DNA of 64,000 nucleotides from Euborellia annulipes. Taxonomy: Eukaryota; Arthropoda; Insecta; Dermaptera; Anisolabididae. A program made the position numbers and the translations under genes. Positions 48,235 to 60,663 of this stretch are shown here, piece after piece. The DNA is taken from contig JAKCPI010015653.1 in assembly GCA_023213315.1 (NCBI GenBank), positions 186,001-250,000 of the forward strand, written 5' to 3'. The notes below the pieces were generated by a model that worked only from the letters and a program-made list of their open reading frames with translations, did not search any database and was not told the DNA's origin. Each line of letters begins with the position of its first letter. Position 1 is the stretch's first letter.

Positions 48235-48600
48235 AAATTATATCCAGCGGCGTAACTAGCCTTTGAGGGCGCCCCCCCCCTCCCCGCCCTCAAAGGATGG
48301 TTACGCATACGGGAAGGGGGGGGGGCGAAGCCTAACTGGGACGCCATTTTTCGTTCGAGCTTTTTTTTCTAATTTTTCTTCGGATTTGTGATATAAAATG
48401 AATTTATAATGAAATTTCAAAAAAAAAGCCTGAGATTTTGGGAAAGAGCTGGAATTTCCGGGAAAAAAAGTCGGATATTTAGGTGAAAAGTCGGAAAGCC
48501 GGATGTCGGTATCAAGGGGCGCCGAAGGCTTGATGCGCCTGGGGCGGGGGGAGGGGCGAGCGCCCCCCCTTCGCCCCCACCTGGATATATATAAATATAT
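48235..48600. repeat. GC-rich inverted repeat block
   Basis: Poly-C/poly-G segments (GGGCGCCCCCCCCC and CGAGCGCCCCCCC) and GGCGTAACTAGC/GGTTACGC suggest remains of a MITE with CAGTGGCGTAACTAG-type ends. The open frames 48301-48694 are not genes. Confidence 0.45.
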
Positions 48601-48786
48601 CAGAACACACATTTGTGCCATTTTACACATTATTATATGGAAAATATATAATATGGCAATCAAATTACAATATTCTAATATTAAATATGATTAATATTAT
48701 GAATAACAAATAATTTATGAATTTGAGTGTACAGACCAAATCATGTGCTTATGGACCGCAAACCACGTAGTCATTTGAATGTGTAT

Positions 48787-51700
48787 TTAATGGCAGCCAC
48801 AGCTTTCAGCAACCATATCTTCATATAATTTTAACACAACATTGTCATTTTCGTCGTAGTAAAGCAGACTGACTGAGAGAAGTGATGTGGGAACACAACA
48901 AGGAGGTGATGTCAGAGAGGAGCCCAGTTGATGTACGATGCTTTGTACAGTGGCGTGGTTACTTGGTCTCTGTGACTGTCCTAGTGGGAAGTTGCATGGT
49001 CCTTTGCACTGATACGCCGAATAACCTGAAAGACAAAAAGTTATTCTGAGTTTACGGTGATCGCAAGTTTTGTTGCCATTCGTCTAGCTATACTCTATCT
49101 TTGTTTTTAATTTTTATTTATGATATGCGAGGTGTGTACTAGGGTTGGGGGATACTGTAACAATCTTATACTTTGTATCAGATATGAAAAGTACCAGGTA
49201 CTCGAGTATCAGGGAAAAAAATTTCCGCAGGGCGGAAAAAATTTGTATCGGGTAAAAAAGTATCAGATATAAGTATCGGGTATGAACGAGTACCTATAAC
49301 AACTAGTACCTGATACAGCAAAGTCGAGTACCGACCCACCCCTAGTGTGTACTAGGGCTGCGCAAAATAATCGATTAATCGATTATTTTCTTAAAAGAAA
49401 TAATCGATTTAAAAAAAATAGATTAATCGATTATTGGGAAAAAAATCGATTATTTTTTGGGAAAATGCTTTTGAAAATATCGGATGAGACTCGCATCTAC
49501 AAAAAAAAGGTCAAAAGATTTTCACGGGAGAGGAAAAAAAGCTGGAACACATTTTGTGGGACAGCGCGCAGACTTCTCGTCGCATTGCCCTATACCTCCT
49601 CTATGGTTTGGAAACGACCTCCTTTCAACGTGTTTTTCAGTTTGGGAAACAGGAATAAGTCTGCTGGGGCTAGGTCCGAAGATGGGGCACTACGGGAATG
49701 TGGTGTTTTGCCAGATAGCTGCAGACAAGGAGTGACGCGTGAGCTGGCTCATTGTCATGATCCAACTCTGGTTTTCCAACAATTCAGGTCTCTTCCTACG
49801 CACAGTATCCTTTTTCCTGGTTTTCCTGTTTCCTAAACTGAAAAACACGTTGAAAGGAAGTCGTTTCTAAACCATAGAAGAGATATAGGTCAATACGACG
49901 AGAAGTCTGCTCGCTGTCAACGATGGGAACGGTGTATTGCCAGTGGAGAGGACTTTTTTGAAAGGGACAGTGCTTAAAATGTTAAGCTGTGTAAATGTAG
50001 AGCTGATATAGCAAAAGTTGAGTTTCTTTTTGTAAACACCTGGTATTACTATTATGTCAAGCGGTTCTCAAATTTTTTTATAATAATAATTCGTCCCCTT
50101 AAGGGAAGGAGGTGCTAAAGATGTTTGTTTATTATTTCTATTTAATTTTCTTCAAACCTTTAGGTGAAATGATCCAAGATGCCCATCCGATTTTATTGAA
50201 ATCTACATAAAGTTCGTGCCTGGTACATTCATTATTTGATGCTGTATGTTCGGTAACTATGGAGGTATTTGTATTTGAGACTAGTGCAAATGCTGCCAAA
50301 GATCGCTTTCGGCGGGCTGAAGTACTTGTGTAGTATTTGAAGTAATTCGGGTTACCTGTAATAAATAATTTTCAATATAATAATTAAATAATGAAATCAG
50401 TTTTTAATCATGTTTTGAATAATAGAAATAGGGTATAAGAACAATTTCTGTATTCATTTGACAACTTAGAAAAATATAAATGCTTTTGTTTATAGTTATT
50501 ATTTAGATATATTTAGAAACAGTCAGAGTTGATAACTTTATGAATAGTTAGGGAGGTTTATTCTGTTTTACTGTTGCAGGTATTGTAGCAGGGTGAAAAA
50601 TAATTCATGAAAATTATTATCCGGTAACTTTATTGTAGAACAAATTATTTTTCACCTTGCTACAATCTGATGAGATAACTTTGATTGTTCACTAATTATT
50701 TAAATTTAAATTTAATACCTAGAGGAAGACCCGTGCCAATTTTTGGTTTATGTTCCTCTTGATCATATAAAACTAGAATAGCTTGTTTGGATGAATCCTG
50801 GTCAGGACCTCGCCCTCGGCGTGAAAAGGTGACTTCGATAGGTTTTCCATCGCTGGCAATTGTAGAAATAAGTAGACCGAAATTCATTTGTTTACCGGAA
50901 TGCCAGGCTAATACAGCCTCTCGAACGTTATATATTCCCCAAGATTTGGAGTCAGGACCAGGACCAACGGCTAGCAATCGATGAGAATCAGGTTGAGAGA
51001 ATGATTTTCCATTTAATACTTGATATACTCGAACCTAAAAACAAATTAATTTTATTATATATAAATTTTTTTAATAGGGTATACATATGTTCACTCAATT
51101 AGTTATAAAACGTAGACTTTTTTCTTTGATAGAAATTTAATTTTTTTTTTTTAATTTTTTTGATCATTTCTTATTTCCCTCTCTATCTCTTAATTTAACA
51201 TATTTTGTAAGTATATTTTTTGTGGGGTCGATTCCCGGACTATCCACCAGCAAAAATATACTTACAAAAAATAAAATAGACTCGTCAATCAACTTTTTGA
51301 TTAAATAATATAATTTATATTTTTTTAAATTTTAAGAAATATCATTTATGATAAATCACTTTTGAGCACTAAAGTTTGTAACTCCTGATGATCTTAGTTT
51401 GTAACCCTCAGCTGTGTGTTTGATTGCCTATTCGTATTCCGCAGGGGCATTCTGTACTAATAGAAAAATAAAAATAATTCTATTATAAATTTAGAAATTA
51501 GAACAGAGGTAAAGTATTTGTTTTAAATGTCTAATGAGGAAAATTTAAAAGAGAAAAGAAAAACTTTGTTTTTAGCCATGGCACACCTGATATTCTGCTT
51601 TGAAAGAAGAGGTCTGATACAGATGTAGTTCAGCTTGAATAATTCGTTCAAGTTCTCCCAATCCAGTTAAGTTGAAATAGAAAAGTTGCAATCCTGGACT

Positions 51701-53991
51701 CAGAGGCTCTTCCTCCCAAAATTGGCCATCTTTAAAAGAAGAGATAAAAATAAAATTATTTAATAAATGTGATATTTCACATAATAAAACATTTAATTGT
51801 TAACAGAAAATGATGATTTTTTTTTTTAAGTTCATAATCTTTAGGGATCAAAGAGTGAGTTTTCCAAATTAGATTTTAAAACGAAAAAAAATATCAATCT
51901 CCTGTTGGAGAATTTATGTTTTTAAAATTAATTTTTATAAGAAAACAAGAAAAAAACCTTTTTCAATGAGACTTCGCACAATGCTAGTTCCATAAGGGTT
52001 GTTGGCTCTGGTGATCCCCTTCTCATCTGCTACACTCTTGTAGAGTTCCAACATAAATTGTGGAGGAGGCAGATTTGGCGATCTTGACCAACTTCCTCCA
52101 GGCAGTCCCAAAGCCTTAAAACAAAATTAAGTATTTGCATTCGGAAATTCCTTTTAGGGTGAAAACATTTTTTTTTTTTTTTTTTTCATAACAAAATTTC
52201 ATATTTTCTTATTATTTAATAAATTTTCATAAATTCAAAATTTATTAATTTAAATTTCATTTAAATATAATAATAATAATAATAATAATTTATTAAGACT
52301 CTCAACAGAGGTGACTCCAATTACAGAGAGAATAAAGGGGTGGGGGAGAAGAAAACAGGAACAATAATCATTTAAAAATTCAAATTCACACAAAAAATTA
52401 ATAAAATCATAATTGATCATTAAGATCAGACTCTCTGCTCCCATATTCCGATACCTTACGAAAGACTGGACATCAGCATTCTGGTCCTAGCACGCGGCAA
52501 ATAAAAAAGTGATATAATATAATGAATAATATGAATTTATATTAAAGTGGTAGTTTCCAAACATATCCCTTCGGTGGATTCGGCTCCAAGACTCTTCTGT
52601 GGAAAATTTTTTTATCTTATTTTCAAACAAAATTATTTTCCATATTCTCCCTAGTCCTGAACTTGATAAGGTTCTTAATTCCTGTGTTAGGTTCATATAT
52701 GATATCCCCATCAATGAGCAGTCAATTTTACCACAAATTAAAGTGGCTAAGCAGCAGAAGGTAGTATCATTTGGGTAAATTTCTATATAAATTTTAATTT
52801 ACAATTAACAGGCTAATAATCTATACCAACTATTGGAAGACATCAATTCACAGCAGAGATCTCAGAAATAGACTTGAAATGCACATGCAAATTCATCGTA
52901 CATCCATGTATGGCAGATTCACGATACATTCGGTGAGATTTTGGAATAAAATCAGAATGTCAAAATATTCAAATTGAAGGAAAACAAAAACAAAAAATTA
53001 ATTTAATAAGAAAGCTATGAGAATTAAATTTAAATATACAAATTAAACACTAGGTTATTTGTTTCCAAGGGTTTATTAATTAAAAATTAACACTTGATAC
53101 GTATTTCGACAATTACTTGTCATCATCAGAAGTGATCACATTGTCGAAACGTATTAAGTGTTAATTTTTAATTAATAAACCCATGGAAACAAATAACCTA
53201 GTGTTTAATTTGTATATTTAAATTTAATTTACAAAATGTTTCAACGAGAACCAACGGTGAATTTTAAATCTTATTAAAAAGTTATGTGATATGTTTAGTG
53301 TGATTAGTCACGCCAGATTTTTTTCTTAAATGGTTTAGGTCAAGAGCAACAACAAAAACGGAAAATAATAATATAGTATGGAATTTTAGCTATTCAGAAA
53401 TTTCACGGAAATCCGGGAAACCGAGGACCGAGAAACCGAGGGGGATCAAGTCATTACCATTAGAATTATAGTTGAGAGTCAGTGGCAAAAAAAGAGGCAC
53501 TAATCACAAGCATAACAAATGCTATCATTAGAATAAATATAATTTTTTAATGTCATAATTGAAAATGTAAAGAAATACATTCATTTGTAAATATTATTTA
53601 CTTGAAATTTTTTTTTTTTTAATGTTCGTCGACCTCAAAAAAGTGAATTAATTTTTTTTAGGTATAGAACTAAGAACAATAACCCAATTGGGCTAAAGTG
53701 AAAATGAGATGGTAACACGGACGAAAAAAAAAAACAAAAATATAAAATAAAAAAGGGGAAAAATATAATTTTTTGACCATACATGGAAAATTCAAATTTT
53801 AGAGAAAAAATTATTTAAAAATCTCTTTACTCATCTCCACTTACACCAAGGAAAGAGGTGTTAGTTGGTTTTACCTGTTGAAGTTGAACAAGAGCCTGTT
53901 GTTTTCGCAACACTTCAGGTATATGAGCTCCTCCAGCACTTTGGAAGACACTCTGCAGTAATACGATAGGAAGGACCTCGAGGATATGCAT
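48787..53991 (-). CDS. BMP-type TGF-beta ligand, possibly ADMP (complete, six exons)
   Basis: A secreted dimeric growth factor precursor of the BMP group. Exons in coding order: 53991-53875, 52114-51958, 51729-51587, 51034-50719, 50355-50158, 49025-48787. All are GT-AG and phases fit, giving 389 residues. The N-terminus MHILEVLPIVLLQSVFQS looks like a signal peptide. The propeptide has LPPPQFMLELYKSV and LFYFNLTGLGELERIIQAEL, as in BMP prodomains. RRKR followed by S is a furin site (50355-50158 exon). The mature domain has seven cysteines in the order NECTRHELYVDF, YQCKGPCNF, PPCCVPTS, ESCGCH; the cysteine before CVP is kept, so a covalent dimer is expected. WASWIISPKGYSAYQCKG and NHATVQSIVHQLG recall ADMP or BMP3/GDF10, and the CGCH end points more to ADMP. 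Family is certain; the exact orthologue is not. Confidence 0.93.
49140..49344. mobile_element. hAT-type MITE with perfect 8-bp target duplication
   Basis: It begins TAGGGTTGGGGG and ends CCACCCCTA. GTGTGTAC stands at 49132-49139 and 49345-49352. A second, unrelated end (TAGGGCTGCGCAAAATAATC) follows at once. Intron of the BMP-type gene. Confidence 0.8.
49540..49760 (-). pseudogene. mariner transposase remnant, minus-strand copy
   Basis: Across frame breaks the minus strand reads SSDLAPADLFLFPKLKNTLK and GRFQTIEEV, the block around the third catalytic Asp of mariner transposases (family: SPDLAPxDxFLFPKLK). Stops and shifts make it dead. Confidence 0.75.
49790..49995 (+). pseudogene. mariner transposase remnant, plus-strand copy
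   Basis: The plus strand repeats FLFPKLKNTLKGSRF, with stops after it, and continues to the C-terminal RWERCIASGEDFFERD typical of mariner. With 49540-49760 it forms a head-to-head pair of fragments. Confidence 0.75.
52838..52955 (+). pseudogene. Possible non-LTR retrotransposon C-terminal remnant
   Basis: RNRLEMHMQIHRTSMYGRFT followed by IHSVRFWNKI resembles the C-terminal tail of LINE reverse-transcriptase proteins (R-T-x-x-Y-x-x-S-F ... LWN). It is short and without other domains. Confidence 0.35.
53025..53245. repeat. AAGTG-family foldback, copy 3
   Basis: The outer arms AAATTAAACACTAGGTTATT and inverse are as at 25830-26090. One hammerhead-like core is complete; the right arm has a deletion through it. 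It is in the first intron of the BMP-type gene. Confidence 0.8.
53091..53134 (-). ncRNA. Hammerhead ribozyme-like motif, sense to the BMP-type gene
   Basis: Minus strand: stem I CACTT/AAGTG, CTGATGA, stem II GACAA/TTGTC, GAAA, TACGTATC. The same bases as the 25971-26014 motif except the stem II loop. Confidence 0.75.
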
Positions 53992-54036
53992 GGCGAAGTG
54001 GTTTCGCTGTGATGGCAGAAACGCAAACGGCTCACA

Positions 54037-54043
54037 TTTTATA
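54037..54043 (-). promoter_or_regulatory. TATA box of the BMP-type gene
   Basis: TATAAAA on the minus strand lies about 46 bases before the start codon, in GC-richer sequence than usual here. A start site about 30 bases on would leave a 5' leader of about 20 bases. Confidence 0.5.
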
Positions 54044-54637
54044 GCTGGGGGTATTAGGTGTGGGAGGAAAGGGGTTCGTCTTTCTTAAGTGGGGTCCACG
54101 TAGTTCCAGAACGTGGGAGGAAGTGCATGCTTGAGGGAATGACGATGACGATGATGATGGGGCCAAAACACGCGGCGAGGCGCCTACTCTTTCTCTATCT
54201 TTATTTCCGGAATGTGGTAGCGAGTCAATAACAACATGGTCGTTATCGACAAAACAACCCTTCAATCATTTTAAACTGGTATAAGTTAGTAGGGTTACTA
54301 TTTTTATTGACAAAAATAAGTGTATTTTTTTGGTTTGAAGAAAGAATTCATCGCGCAACAATGAAAGTGAAATTTCACTTATAAGGGGGCTCATAAGATA
54401 TTTACTGACATCTAGCGAACAAGATTGAGTATTGTATAACAATTCTCGAAGTCAGTTTGAGATTGTAATTATTCCCTAATTAAGGAAATGAAAAAGTAAT
54501 AAATTAGAGGTCAAAATCAAAACAGAAATGTTAACGATGGTCTCATAGTCCTGCTACCCTAGGTAACAGAAATCACAAATTCAGCAAATATTTATTCAGC
54601 ATCCTGCGCTTTAGAAGAAGCCTAAATGGGTTTTTAA

Positions 54638-55345
54638 AAAATATGGTGTGACTGCTCGCTTGTCACACCAGATTCTTTTGTGTCGAGATATATTTAGTTT
54701 CCCATAGCATCTTAGTTCCAAACTTGCGTTTTAAATGTTAACTGTGTGAAATAAACTATGATTATTTTTCAAAATTTGAATATTTTATATACAATAAATA
54801 AATACAAAATTTCATAGGAAATGGAAAAAAAAATTTTTAACGTGTAAAAAGTTTCAAAGGGGACTAACATGCCAATCCACATAGGGATTTAACATTGGCT
54901 CTATGGAAGGAAGAGCCGGAAAATGAATTTGAAAAATCTGAAATATTACATCAGTAAAGTGTATTTCAAACAATTTTTAGGGCAAAATGAAAATATACAT
55001 TTTAAAAAGGGTCTAAAAAAATAATTGATTTTTGAATATTAATCAAAATCGTTAGAGCTGATTTTGAGAAATTCGAAAAAAACTGAAAAAGTGCTTCAGT
55101 AAAGTACTTGTACTTTTTGAGTGATTTTATCCAAAAGTTTATTTTAACTGTCCGGGAGAGAACCTAACTTAAGTATAAAATTTCAACCTCGTAGCTCATT
55201 TGCTTCATGCTTAAAATCGTTACAAACAGACCAATTTGCGGGACTCACTTTTTTCGACTCAGGGGACCTCAAAACATGTACCAGTAACCAATACTTTCTC
55301 TCTATATATTTCATATATAGGGTAAAAGAAAGTAAAAATAAATTA
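54638..55345 (+). repeat. Family A repeat, diverged copy
   Basis: It begins ATATGGTGTGACTGCTCGCT, has a shortened hairpin, an extra segment (54720-54950) shared only with 61790-62010, and the usual 3' part to CATATATAGGGTAAAAGAAA. Confidence 0.7.
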
Positions 55346-55991
55346 ACTAATCTCTTTACAACACACCATAGACTTATAACAGTCCTTAAATTACTATTTT
55401 ATAAATATTATTTTGATTCTTTAAATTCTAAAATAAAATTAATAACCAGAGTGGCGCCATGTAACTATCTTAATATAGCGAAAGTTGACATAAAAATTTT
55501 GAAAATGTGTTGGAGGCGGGTTAACCAACAGTTGACAAATAGTTGATCCGAATTCCTCTGCCGGCATCATCGACTAAAGATTAATTGACCTTGTGTTCGT
55601 TCCTTGCGGCGGATGTTATTTCGAGCTTCAGGGGAGGGGGCGGAAATTTTTTGAAAGATTTTTTAGAGTTTATTTTCTTCGAAATGACATTATGCTTTCC
55701 TTGGGGGAAAATGATAAACAATTCCCTTTTTGGTCAGTATGAAAACTATTTTTTTTTTTTTTTTTTTTGTTCGAAAAGAATGAATAAAAAATAAAAATAT
55801 CAAATATTTGAATATTCTGGAATGAAAGTAAATTCTTCTAAATAATTGAATCAAAAAATTTAAATTATAACTGCTTTATGAGGTCAAAAAAAAAAATCAG
55901 AAAAAAAATTTTAAATAAGAAATAAATTAAATGAATTCAAAATTTTGTTTTTAAATAGAAATAATATTGTTGAAAAAGTAAACTCCTAAAC

Positions 55992-56285
55992 CAGTGCTTC
56001 TTAAACTTTTTGAAGTCGCGGCCCCCTTGGAACCCAATTCAATATCTCACGGCCCCCCTATTATTTTTTTTTTTTAATTTTGAATTTCGAATAAGCATAC
56101 AATCAACTAGTCAATGCATGCATTTACATTAAGGTTATCAATAAAAGCGAGAAAAAAATAAACCAAGTATTTAAACTTATTTAACAATAATAATTTATTT
56201 GTTACATTTGCGACCCTTCGCGGCCCCCCTGCGGACAATCCATGGTCCCCTAGGGGTCCGCGACCCACTGCTTTAAGAAGCCCTG
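55992..56285. mobile_element. hAT-type MITE with perfect 8-bp target duplication
   Basis: Ends CAGTGCTTCTTAAACTTTTT and CTTTAAGAAGCCCTG. TCCTAAAC stands at 55984-55991 and 56286-56293. The interior has GTCGCGGCCCCC and its inverse GGGGTCCGCGACC. Confidence 0.88.
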
Positions 56286-56417
56286 TCCTAAACTAATATT
56301 GTCTAAGAGTAAACAAATAATGAAAAAGTAAAGCGGTTATTTGGGTTGCCTATTCGCCAGGTTACAAATTTAAGTTCATTAAAGCTTTTGTGGTTTGTAT
56401 TATTATTATTATGAGAA

Positions 56418-56645
56418 TTTTTAATTATAGGCCATATTTTTGTTATTAATTATTTATTAAAAATATAAATACTGTACAACGTTTCGACTGCTTATTCTGA
56501 AGTCGTTTTCAAGTACTGTGCACTTGTTCCGACTAAAGTCCATTCAGGGCAGAGAATAAGCAGTCGAAACGTTGTACAGTATTTATATTTTTAATAAATA
56601 ATTAATAACAAAAATGTGGTCTATAATTAAAAATTCCTATAATAA
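56418..56645. repeat. GTAC-family foldback with variant hammerhead-like motif, copy 2
   Basis: Left (minus strand 56474-56516): GTAC, TTGAAAACGACTTC, AGAATAA, GCAGTC, GAAACGTT, GTAC. The right arm keeps only the second half. Outer arms as in 13220-13480. Confidence 0.7.
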
Positions 56646-57123
56646 TTACAAATTTATATATATATACAGTATATATATATATATTTTTTTTAATTAATCT
56701 TTAATAAAGAAATTTCTTTAAGAAAACAATTCTTTTAAGTAACTATTTTATCGAAATACTTGAATATTAATGAGTTTATCGAACTATAAGATAATAAAAA
56801 TCACCTTTATAAAATTATATAATATGTGCGAGCAGAGCGCAGATGTGTACGCACCTTAATAGGCAAATAATTTTATTTTTTTTAATAATATAACCATATT
56901 ATCAAAAATAATTAACAAATCTTTAAAAAATTAATTTTCAAAAAAACAACAACTCCACATTTAAAAGGAACGAGGAGAAAAAAAATTGAACATTTAATTT
57001 ATTTTAAAAAATTGAAAAAGAAGAAAAAAAAGCTAACAAGATTATTTATTTACTATATAATTTGAGAGATGAGTTTGTATTTGATTAGGCAAATCCCTGG
57101 TCTCGAACCAGTACTTCTCATAT

Positions 57124-57540
57124 TCAGGTCTATTATCTAAAAACAGGCGTTAAAATTTAAAATAAACAAATGGAAGTTAAAAAGTAATGTAAGCGTTAAA
57201 AAATGCTATTCAAAATCATTTTCTTGCCTCAAATAGCTATTCTGTAAACAAAAATTTAAAGCCAAAGCGTTAACATTTAGTAAATAGTGTTAAAAATTAA
57301 AGTCATGTCTAGGGGATGGCTTTAATATTTTAACGTCGTGTTTAAAATAAACATGGCGTCCTTAACCTAAAAGTAAGGTTATGATTTTGATAGCTTTGAA
57401 ATAAAAGCAACATGTTAACGTCGCTGTTAAAACTTTGTATAGAGAATAGCATTTTTTAACGCTGATTGTTTCTACATTACTTTTTAACACCCATTTGTTT
57501 ATTTTAAATTTTAATGCCTGTTTTTAGAGAATAGACCTGA
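57124..57540. mobile_element. MITE, family C (copy 3, full length)
   Basis: TCAGGTCTATTATCTAAAAA and TTTTTAGAGAATAGACCTGA are inverted ends about 417 bp apart. The AACGCC/GGCGTT-type interior is partly palindromic. No clear target duplication. Confidence 0.75.
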
Positions 57541-57544
57541 TTGA

Positions 57545-59220
57545 GAGGTTTATTTACAGTGTTGCTTAAAAAGCCTCTATTTTCAAACAAAGCTCTACCT
57601 AGTTAATATTTACTATATATTATTTATTATTAAATATAATCACAGAAAGTAAAAAGTCTTGAAGTCTTTGATGAAGAAAAGATATTTGATACAAGAATTT
57701 TAAATGTACGAGTATGTAGATAATTCGATGTATGATTTCTTTTCAGTGACTTTAATGCAACAACATATTCTCGTGAATTTACTTTATAAATTAACAAATT
57801 GGCTTTCATCTAGTTAATAAATAAATAATAAATAAAATAGAAGATATTTCGAGTGTTAATTTTTCGAACATATTTTGAATATTTTTGTAAGATTATTTAA
57901 TTAATGAGTAATTATTAATTTCAAAAATTTAATTAGTATTATTTCAATTGTTGTAATTGTTTGTTGTGTTGCAAATTAAAAAAAAAAGTGAATATGCCCT
58001 TGGTGAAAAAGTTTCCCACTTAAATGACGATTTAATAACTAACGAAATGGATTAATTTAAACTGAATGATTCAAGCACTAATCGTATTTCTTAATCTATC
58101 ATGTAGAATATAAAGATGTTTGTGATGAGTTAGCAACTATAAAATCATCTAGTTTACTAACATTTATATCATTTAAACTTAATAAAATTAATTTAGTTGA
58201 TGAAAGAAGAGGAAACGACGAAAAAAAAATTTAAATTTGTTGATATCAAGGTTGGATAAAAAAAAATTTGGTATAAAATTCAAAATATTTTCAATGGAAT
58301 TTCTGTAGGTTAATCTTTAAAAACAGTTTAATAAAATCGATCAATAAATATTTATTTCCAAAGCCTGATTAGAGAAACAAGTCGCCGTTGATTGATTCAT
58401 TCATTATTCACTACAATATATGAATCTACATAAATCAAACAGCTGGCCGACCAGTGAGAGAGAAAAAAATTAAAATTTGAAGTTGGAGCTGGACATTTTT
58501 ATTTTAAATTAATTTTTAAATATTTATTAATTTAATAATAAAAATTTCGCCTGCAACGTTGACTGAAGAGCAACCAAAAACACATGGCTGAGTTGGTTGC
58601 GGAAGTTCAAGGGAAAGTTTTCTAACTTTTGAAGTACTAAAGAGAAATGTATCGTTATTGGGTAAATGTTAAATAGCTAAAATAATGAATTAGTACAATT
58701 TTTTTTTAAATTTAAATAAATTATTAACAAAAAAAATAAATAAATAAATAACATGAGTATTATAAATACGATATAGATAATTTTTTAAATATCTATAGCT
58801 CTGAGACTCTAGATTTATACATAATAGATTAAATAACAAGACAAAAAATTCGAATTCCGTAAAAGCCAGATCAATTGGACTACGTGGCCACGCATCTTTA
58901 AATAAGATTACACACCTTTTTTTTGTGTTTAAAAATTTTATGCTTATTTGGAGACTATTTGTTTTTTTTTTTTTTTTTAAGATAACTCGTTTTATTTACT
59001 AAGACCTGCCTCTTGTTAAATTTAAATTTTAACTTAGTGCTTCCTGGCTACTAATGTACCGGTATAAGTGTATACTATAATGAGAAGCGTTATCGGAATT
59101 TTATAAAATAATGGAGGTAGGCTAGGCAGTATCAAGATATTTTTTTTACTAGTAGTCTTACATAGCAATACTTTCCAAAAGTACATAAAATATCAAATAA
59201 AGATACATTTTTAGTAATGT
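57545..59220. other. AT-rich intergenic sequence
   Basis: No repeat match. At 58594-58635 a 13-codon frame (MAELVAEVQGKVF) sits in a slightly GC-richer patch, too short to call a gene. Confidence 0.4.
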
Positions 59221-59227
59221 TTATTTA

Positions 59228-59816
59228 AAAAAATCTGGTGTGACTGGTCGCACAGTACAAAACTTTCGAATACCGAAAGTGAGAGAAAGTTGCGCTTGTC
59301 ACACCAGATTTTTTGTGCCGACATATATTTAGTTTCCGACACTACAGTACATTTTAATTTCAAGATGTAACATTTATAAAATATTTATTTATATTTTGTT
59401 ACCAACCATTTCTCCTATCTTTCCTATGAAATACAAGAGTAAAGTGGTCTTCAGAAGATTTCAATGGCAAAATGAGAATACACATTTTAAAGAGCATCTA
59501 AAAAATAATTGAGTTTTGAATTTTAATCAAAATCGTTGGTGCGAATTTTGAGAAAATCGAAAAAAAAATTGAAAAAGTACATCAGTAAAGTACCAATACT
59601 TTTTGGCCGATTTTGTTTAAAAGCTTATTTTCACTCTCCAGCGAGGTGCCTAACTTAAATATAAAATCTCAATTCCTGCATGCTTAAAATTGAACACACA
59701 CACAGACCATTGCGAACACCCCTTTTTTCAGGGGACCTCAAAACGTGTATATCCATCAAAATCTCGTCATCGAATTTTTGACATGAATCTAATACTTTCT
59801 CTCTATATATATTAGC

Positions 59817-59860
<44 letters not shown>

Positions 59861-59875
59861 TAAGAGAAAGTAAAA
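59228..59875 (+). repeat. Family A repeat, near full length
   Basis: Complete hairpin from AATCTGGTGTGACTGGTCGC, all internal blocks, and an expanded TA then GA microsatellite (59817-59860) before GTAAGAGAAAGTAAAAA. Confidence 0.8.
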
Positions 59876-60663
59876 ATACGCTATATTTAATTAGGACATA
59901 AGTTTAAAAGTGATTTAAATAAAATAATTAACGTATTTGAAAATACTGGAGACTAACTAAAAGAAAGCTTAGAATAAGTTTTTAAGTGAAGAACATAATC
60001 GGAGCCCAAATTCTGTACTGCGAAATATAAATAAAATGTTTGATATATATCAATAACAATATTAAACTTATTTATCGAGAACATAATATTTGAAAGTTTC
60101 AAACTGGACTTTAATTTATACATAAAAAAAAGATCTGTAAAATCACATAATGTACTTTGGAATAGGCAAAGTCATTCATATTTATTAATAATTATTCTTT
60201 AATCATATCTGAAAACAGGTGGGAAAAAGATTAAAAAAATATGTGCTTAAATTGAGATCATTAAGATCGATATGAAAAGTGTTATTAATTAATTATTTTT
60301 TTATACACGAATTTATTTTAATCAATGCGATATTTATATTTTTATGATTTTGAATCTTAAACGATAATGGAAGCCTTTTTGTGTGGTTATAATAATTAAA
60401 AAAATTGATTTTATCTTTTTTTAAATTAAATCTTAAATATAATAAAATATGGTTGTAGCAAATAATGAGAGGATCTATATATTTACATTTATATATACAA
60501 TTTAATAGAAAAAAAATTAATAATCAAAATGGTAAATTATTATCATTTGAAATACCTAAAGTGTATCTGATTTAATGAAATGTATTGAATAACTGTGTAG
60601 CGTGGACTATATACTCATACAATGTGTTTAGCCCAAGCTACACAGTATATTTACATCCTCGTT

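Noticed and set aside
48301..48694. Pro/Arg-rich open frames
   Set aside because: They arise from GC-rich inverted repeat sequence with poly-G/poly-C.
50787..50984. Plus-strand open frame across a BMP-type exon
   Set aside because: It is antisense to the prodomain exon 51034-50719.
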